From Burkholderia savannae (GTDB taxonomy: Bacteria; Pseudomonadota; Gammaproteobacteria; Burkholderiales; Burkholderiaceae), in contig NZ_CP013417.1 in the NCBI RefSeq assembly GCF_001524445.2, positions 1,736,001-1,800,000 of the forward strand: a stretch of DNA of 64,000 nucleotides. The letters are read 5' to 3'. This document shows, piece after piece, positions 59,928 through 64,000 of this stretch; position 1 is the first letter of the stretch; every line of letters starts with the position of its first letter. Position numbers and translations under genes: made by a program. The notes below the pieces were generated by a model that was not told the DNA's origin, searched no databases, and saw only the letters and a program-made list of their open reading frames with translations.

Positions 59928-61232
59928 TCACGCCGCGGCGACGATCTGCCAGACGAGCGCGCCGTTCAGCAACAGGATCACGGCGGCGCACGCCCATGCG
60001 GCCGCGAGCGGCAGGCCGCGGACCCGCCAGCCGCCCATCAGCTCGCGGCTCGATGCGAACACGACGAGCGGAACCATCGCGAGCGGCAACTGCAGGCTCA
60101 GCACCACCTGGCTCGCGACGAGCAACTGATTCGATCCGTGCTGCCCGAAGAGGCCGACTGCGGCGAGCGCGGGCCCGATCGCGAGCGCGCGGGTGAGGAG
60201 CGCGCGTTGCCAGCGCGGCAGCGTGAGCTTCAGGAAGCCTTCCATGACCGCCTGGCCGGCGAGCGTGCCCGTCACCGTCGCCGACAGGCCGCACGCGAGC
60301 AACGCGGCGGCGAACAACAGGCCCGCCCAGCGGTTGCCGACGAGCGGCTCGATGAGCCGGTGCGCGTCGGCGAGATCGGTGACGTCGCCGTGGCCGCTTG
60401 CGTGGAACACGGCCGCCGCGACGATGAGAAGCGCCGCATTGATCACGAACGCGAAACCGAGCGACACGAACGTGTCGAGATTGACGCCGAACAGCGCGCG
60501 CCGGATCGACTGCTCGTCGCGCTCGGTCGCGTGGTGCTTGACGAGCATCGAGTGCAGATAGAGGTTGTGCGGCATCACGGTCGCGCCGAGGATGCCCGCC
60601 GCGAGCCACAGCATGCCGGCGTCGCGCAGCAGCCGCGGCGACGGCGCGGTACCCGCGAGCGCCGCTCGCCAGTCGGGCCGCGCGAGCGCGACCTCGATCA
60701 CGAAGCAGAGGCCGACGAAGAGGATGAGCGACGCGATCGCCGCCTCGAGCGAGCGCCGGCCGCGCCGCTCGAGCGCGAGCATCGCGAGCGTGCCGACCGC
60801 CGACATCAGCACGCCCACGGTCAGCGACACGCCGAAGAGCATCTGCAGCGCGACCGCCGCGCCGACGACCTCGGCGACGTCGCACGCGATGATCGCGATT
60901 TCGGCGGCGATCCACAGCAGCACGGTCACGCGCGGATCGAAGCGCTCGCGGCAGAGCTGCGCGAGATCGCGTCCGGACACGACGCCGATCCGGGCGGCGA
61001 GCCATTGCAGCAGCATCGCCATCAGGCTCGCGGCGACAACGACGCCGAGAAGCGCGTAGCCGTACCCCGCGCCGCCCGCGAGCGCGGTCGCCCAGTTGCC
61101 GGGGTCCATGTAGCCGACGGCGACGAGCACGCCCGCGCCGACGAACGTGGCCCAGCGGCGGCCGCCGCCCGGCCCGCCGGCGGAGGGACGGCGCGACGAC
61201 GTGCGGCGGGCGGCGAGCGGATGACTGTTCAT
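59928..61232 (-). CDS. mntH: Nramp-family Mn2+/divalent metal transporter MntH
   Basis: The 434-residue proton-coupled divalent cation importer has about 11 membrane helices. Helix 1 holds the DPGN metal site (GYMDPGNWATAL). The paired helix 6 site is in VMPHNLYLHS. Another family region is GRDLAQLCRERFDPRV. The first ~30 residues are Arg/Gly/Pro-rich and cytoplasmic. No MntR or Fur box that I can recognise lies in the upstream gap. Mn2+ versus Fe2+ preference is inferred from the family. Confidence 0.92.
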   Translation of the reverse strand: MNSHPLAARRTSSRRPSAGGPGGGRRWATFVGAGVLVAVGYMDPGNWATALAGGAGYGYALLGVVVAASLMAMLLQWLAARIGVVSGRDLAQLCRERFDPRVTVLLWIAAEIAIIACDVAEVVGAAVALQMLFGVSLTVGVLMSAVGTLAMLALERRGRRSLEAAIASLILFVGLCFVIEVALARPDWRAALAGTAPSPRLLRDAGMLWLAAGILGATVMPHNLYLHSMLVKHHATERDEQSIRRALFGVNLDTFVSLGFAFVINAALLIVAAAVFHASGHGDVTDLADAHRLIEPLVGNRWAGLLFAAALLACGLSATVTGTLAGQAVMEGFLKLTLPRWQRALLTRALAIGPALAAVGLFGQHGSNQLLVASQVVLSLQLPLAMVPLVVFASSRELMGGWRVRGLPLAAAWACAAVILLLNGALVWQIVAAA

Positions 61233-61618
61233 GTTGGCGGTCCGACGAACGGTTCGCCGCGTGCGGCTTAGCGCGGGCGCGGCGTTCGAACGGGCGGGCG
61301 GCCCGTCCTTCTATTCGGAACGACGAACGGGCGCCGCCTGAATTTAGGGTAGGTGATCCGTTCGGCGCGCGCGGGCCATTTTTCAGGATGGACACGCGCC
61401 GATAACCCGATAAAATTGCGCCCACCTGCTGCGTCGCGGTGCCCCGCCGTGCAATCGAAAAGTGCAAATGTGTTCCGTTTGTACGACAAGGGCGGGAAAC
61501 TTTTGTGGCAGGGGCGGATTAGTGGTAGCTTTCGGGGTTTTCAAGGGGCGGCGCGAAACGGCGCGCCGCGACGGCGAGGCTGACGGCGATCGAATCGGTT
61601 CGATCAGGGAGATACGGG
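61233..61618. other. 386-base gap between mntH and potF
   Basis: The promoters of two divergent genes must lie here, but I find no convincing -10/-35 pair or metal-box palindrome. Confidence 0.5.
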
Positions 61619-62713
61619 ATGAAGGCAAAGGTGGCGGGCCGGTTGACGGCACTTGCGCTCTGCGCGGGCGCATCGGTGGCGGCGGCGAAGGATGCGCAGC
61701 TCAACGTCTATAACTGGTCGGACTACATTGCGAAGGACACGATCCCGAACTTCGAGAAGCAGACGGGCGTCAAGGTCCGCTATGACAACTACGACAGCGA
61801 CGACACGCTGCAGGCGAAGCTCCTGACCGGCAACTCGGGCTACGACATCGTCGTGCCGACGAGCAACTACGCGGGCAAGCAGATCCAGGCCGGCATCTTC
61901 GCGCCGCTCGACAAATCGAAGCTGCCGAACCTCAAGTATCTTGATCCGCAACTGATGGCGCTCGTCGCGGGCGCCGATCCGGGCAACAAGTACGTGGTGC
62001 CCTGGGCGTACGGCACGACGGGCCTCGGCTACAACGTCGACAAGGCGCAGAAGATCCTCGGCAAGGTGCCGCTCGACAACTGGGACATCCTGTTCAAGCC
62101 GGAGAACCTCTCGAAGCTGAAGGCGTGCGGCGTGTCGGTGCTCGACGCGCCCGACCAGATGTTCGCGGCGACGCTCCACTACATCGGCAAAGATCCGATG
62201 AGCACGAACCCGGCCGACTACCAGGCCGCGATGCAGGTGCTCAAGAAGATCCGCCCGTACATCACGCAATTCAACTCGTCGGGCTACATCAACGACATGG
62301 TCGGCGGCGACATCTGCTTCGCGTTCGGCTGGTCGGGCGACGTCGTGATCGCGAAGCACCGCGCGCTCGAGGCGAAGAAGCCGTACAAGGTCGAGTACTA
62401 CGTGCCGAAGGGCGGCGCGCCCGTGTGGTTCGACGTGATGGCGATCCCGAAGGACGCGAAGAACAAGGACGCCGCGCTGCAATGGATCAACTACATCGAA
62501 GATCCGAAGGTTCACGCGGCGATCACGAACGCGGTCTACTACCCGAGCGCGAACGCGGAAGCGCGCAAGTACGTGCGTGCGGACGTCGCGAACGATCCGG
62601 CCGTCTACCCGCATCCGGACGTCGTGAAGACGCTGTTCCTGCTCAAGCCGCTGCCGCCTGAGATCCAGCGCCTGCAAACGCGTCTGTGGACCGAGCTGAA
62701 ATCGGGACGTTGA
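61619..62713 (+). CDS. potF: polyamine (putrescine) ABC transporter substrate-binding protein
   Basis: The 364-residue periplasmic protein has a signal peptide (~1-23, GRLTALALCAGASVAAA). A type II binding-protein fold follows: LNVYNWSDYIAKDTIPNFEKQ, YDNYDSDDTLQAKLLTGNSGYDIVVPT (in part), CFAFGWSGDVVIA and YYVPKGGAPVWFD. These are PotF/SpuD-like and indicate putrescine or spermidine. The ATG is preceded by GGGAG. The ATPase gene potG and the first codons of a permease gene follow, giving the potFGH(I) order. Confidence 0.92.
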   Translation: MKAKVAGRLTALALCAGASVAAAKDAQLNVYNWSDYIAKDTIPNFEKQTGVKVRYDNYDSDDTLQAKLLTGNSGYDIVVPTSNYAGKQIQAGIFAPLDKSKLPNLKYLDPQLMALVAGADPGNKYVVPWAYGTTGLGYNVDKAQKILGKVPLDNWDILFKPENLSKLKACGVSVLDAPDQMFAATLHYIGKDPMSTNPADYQAAMQVLKKIRPYITQFNSSGYINDMVGGDICFAFGWSGDVVIAKHRALEAKKPYKVEYYVPKGGAPVWFDVMAIPKDAKNKDAALQWINYIEDPKVHAAITNAVYYPSANAEARKYVRADVANDPAVYPHPDVVKTLFLLKPLPPEIQRLQTRLWTELKSGR

Positions 62714-62745
62714 CGCGAACGCGCCGTATCGCAGCAACCCTTGAG

Positions 62746-62773
62746 AAGCCCCTGGTACCCCCGGGGGCTTTGT
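62746..62773 (+). terminator. weak hairpin between potF and potG
   Basis: The stem AAGCCCC/GGGGCTT (62746-62752, 62764-62770) is followed by only TTTG. It may lower expression of potG-H relative to potF rather than stop transcription. Confidence 0.4.
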
Positions 62774-62803
62774 TCGTCAAACGTAGGAGCACAGCAGCAC
62801 ATC

Positions 62804-63964
62804 ATGAATAGTCAGTCGGGCGCGGCGGTGGCGGGCGCGCCGTCCTATGGGCCGCAGACGGGCGCCGACGAGCGCGCCGAAAACTTTGTCCAGATCATCG
62901 ACGTCGTCAAGAAGTTCGGCGAGACCTTCGCGGTGCGCAACGTCGAGCTGACCGTGCGAAAGGGCGAGCTGTTCGCGCTCCTCGGCAGCTCCGGGTGCGG
63001 CAAGTCCACGCTGCTGCGGATGCTCGCCGGCCTCGAGACGATCACGTCGGGCAAGATCCTGATCGACGGCGAGGACCTCGCGCAGATGCCGCCGTACAAG
63101 CGGCCCGTGAACATGATGTTCCAGTCGTACGCGCTGTTCCCGCACATGACGGTCGAGGCGAACGTCGCGTTCGGCCTCAAGCAGGAAGGCGTGCCGAAGG
63201 CCGAGCTGAAGGAGCGCGTGCGCGACGCTCTCGAGCTCGTGCAGATGGCCCGCTACGCGAGCCGCAAGCCGCACCAGCTCTCGGGCGGCCAGCAGCAGCG
63301 GGCCGCGCTCGCGCGCTCGCTCGTCAAGCGGCCGAAGCTGCTCCTGCTCGACGAGCCGATGTCGGCGCTCGACAAGCAGATCCGTCAGCGCACGCAGATC
63401 GAGCTCGTCAACATTCTCGAGAAGGTCGGCGTCACCTGCATCATGGTCACGCACGACCAGGAAGAGGCGATGACGATGGCGAGCCGCCTAGCCGTGATGA
63501 GCGAAGGCCAGATCGTGCAGATCGGCACGCCGCACGAAGTCTACGAGTATCCGAACTGCCGCTTCTCCGCCGAGTTCATCGGCTCGACGAACCTGTTCGA
63601 GGGCGTGACCGTCGAGGACGAGCCCGATCACGTGTTCATCGAATCGCCGGATCTGCCGTGCCGGCTGTACGTGAACCACGGGATCACGGGCCCGCTCGGG
63701 ATGCCTGTCACGGTGTCGGTGCGCCCGGAGCGGATCGCGCTCACGCGCAAGCCCGCCGACGGCGCGTACAACTGGGGCCACGGCGTCGTCACGAACGTCG
63801 CGTACATGGGCGGCTATTCGCTGTATCACGTGAAGCTCGATTCCGGGAAGACGGTGATCGCAAACGTGTCGAGCCTCGCGATCGCCGATCTCGATTCGCC
63901 CGCGTACGGCGACGAAATCTACGTGCGCTGGAGCGCCGCCGCCGGCGTGGTGCTGACGTCATGA
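62804..63964 (+). CDS. potG: polyamine ABC transporter ATP-binding protein
   Basis: The 386-residue ATPase has Walker [10 protein letters not shown] (about residue 63), signature [15 protein letters not shown], Walker [14 protein letters not shown], and the switch His in [10 protein letters not shown]-terminal TOBE domain (from ~residue 290) is present. The N-terminal ~25 residues before [16 protein letters not shown] are Gly/Ala-rich. The ATG is preceded by TAGGAG. The stop TGA overlaps the next ATG by 4 bases (ATGA), so translation of the permease is coupled. Confidence 0.94.
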   Translation: MNSQSGAAVAGAPSYGPQTGADERAENFVQIIDVVKKFGETFAVRNVELTVRKGELFALLGSSGCGKSTLLRMLAGLETITSGKILIDGEDLAQMPPYKRPVNMMFQSYALFPHMTVEANVAFGLKQEGVPKAELKERVRDALELVQMARYASRKPHQLSGGQQQRAALARSLVKRPKLLLLDEPMSALDKQIRQRTQIELVNILEKVGVTCIMVTHDQEEAMTMASRLAVMSEGQIVQIGTPHEVYEYPNCRFSAEFIGSTNLFEGVTVEDEPDHVFIESPDLPCRLYVNHGITGPLGMPVTVSVRPERIALTRKPADGAYNWGHGVVTNVAYMGGYSLYHVKLDSGKTVIANVSSLAIADLDSPAYGDEIYVRWSAAAGVVLTS

Positions 63965-64000
63965 ACGCGCTTTCGTCCCTGCTTGCGTGGCCGGTCAGGA
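63961..64000 (+). CDS. potH: start of polyamine ABC transporter permease (cut by window end)
   Basis: Only 13 codons, [13 protein letters not shown], lie in the window. The ATGA overlap with potG and the order after potF-potG make the first permease subunit the natural reading; the name rests on context. Confidence 0.7.
   Translation, partial: MNALSSLLAWPVR

Noticed and set aside
59697-61271. 524-codon plus-strand frame opposite mntH
   Set aside because: Antisense to a clear 11-helix transporter; composition is Arg/Glu/His-rich without domains.

Overview
The window is about 64 kb of very GC-rich chromosome. Gene content, gene order and protein sequences point to Burkholderia, most likely the B. 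pseudomallei/thailandensis group. The grounds are a complete poly-3-hydroxybutyrate cluster, a 79-residue Hfq followed by hflX-hflK-hflC-hisZ-purA, and short tandem-repeat arrays between genes. This assignment rests on pattern recognition, not a database search. I see no tRNA, rRNA, CRISPR array, insertion sequence or prophage; it reads as core chromosome.

Layout. 1-5,450: end of nlpD, then rpoS, a PolB-like exonuclease, an EEP-family nuclease, rlmD and a BI-1 membrane protein. 5,690-16,380: ndk, rlmN, a RodZ-like protein, ispG, hisS, a YfgM-like protein, bamB, der, hfq and hflX. This is the proteobacterial rlmN-to-der cluster, which links RNA modification, isoprenoid synthesis, tRNA charging, outer-membrane assembly and ribosome biogenesis. 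16,400-24,450: hflK, hflC, a DUF2065 protein, hisZ, purA, a phosphoribosyltransferase and kup. 24,780-33,770: tex (minus strand), an exported coiled-coil protein, a DUF465 protein, a DinG-type helicase, bamD (minus), rluD and pgeF. 34,200-39,000: phaC-phaA-phaB-phaR, covering PHB synthase, thiolase, reductase and regulator. 39,300-45,600: an SMR transporter with an unclear start, rimO, a PfkB kinase, a second thiolase (bktB-like), an exported protein and metC. 45,850-54,700: serB (minus), an exported protein between two heptamer arrays, fetB-fetA (minus), an AsmA-family protein and an ABC-F ATPase. 54,800-64,000: a broken porin gene, an aldehyde dehydrogenase, a nitronate monooxygenase, ompW behind an FNR-like site, a DUF1289 protein (minus), mntH (minus), and potF-potG-potH running off the end.

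No new multi-gene system is evident. The less ordinary signals lie between genes. They are four tandem arrays (7-, 7-, 9- and 11-bp units), one of them in the probable phaC leader; a porin that has lost its 5' end and carries a frameshift; an SMR gene whose first helix has no ordinary start codon; an FNR-type site before ompW; a possible leaderless gene at 27,253; and a perfect 12-bp inverted repeat before metC. Many convergent gene pairs share strong bidirectional terminators, given below with exact stems.
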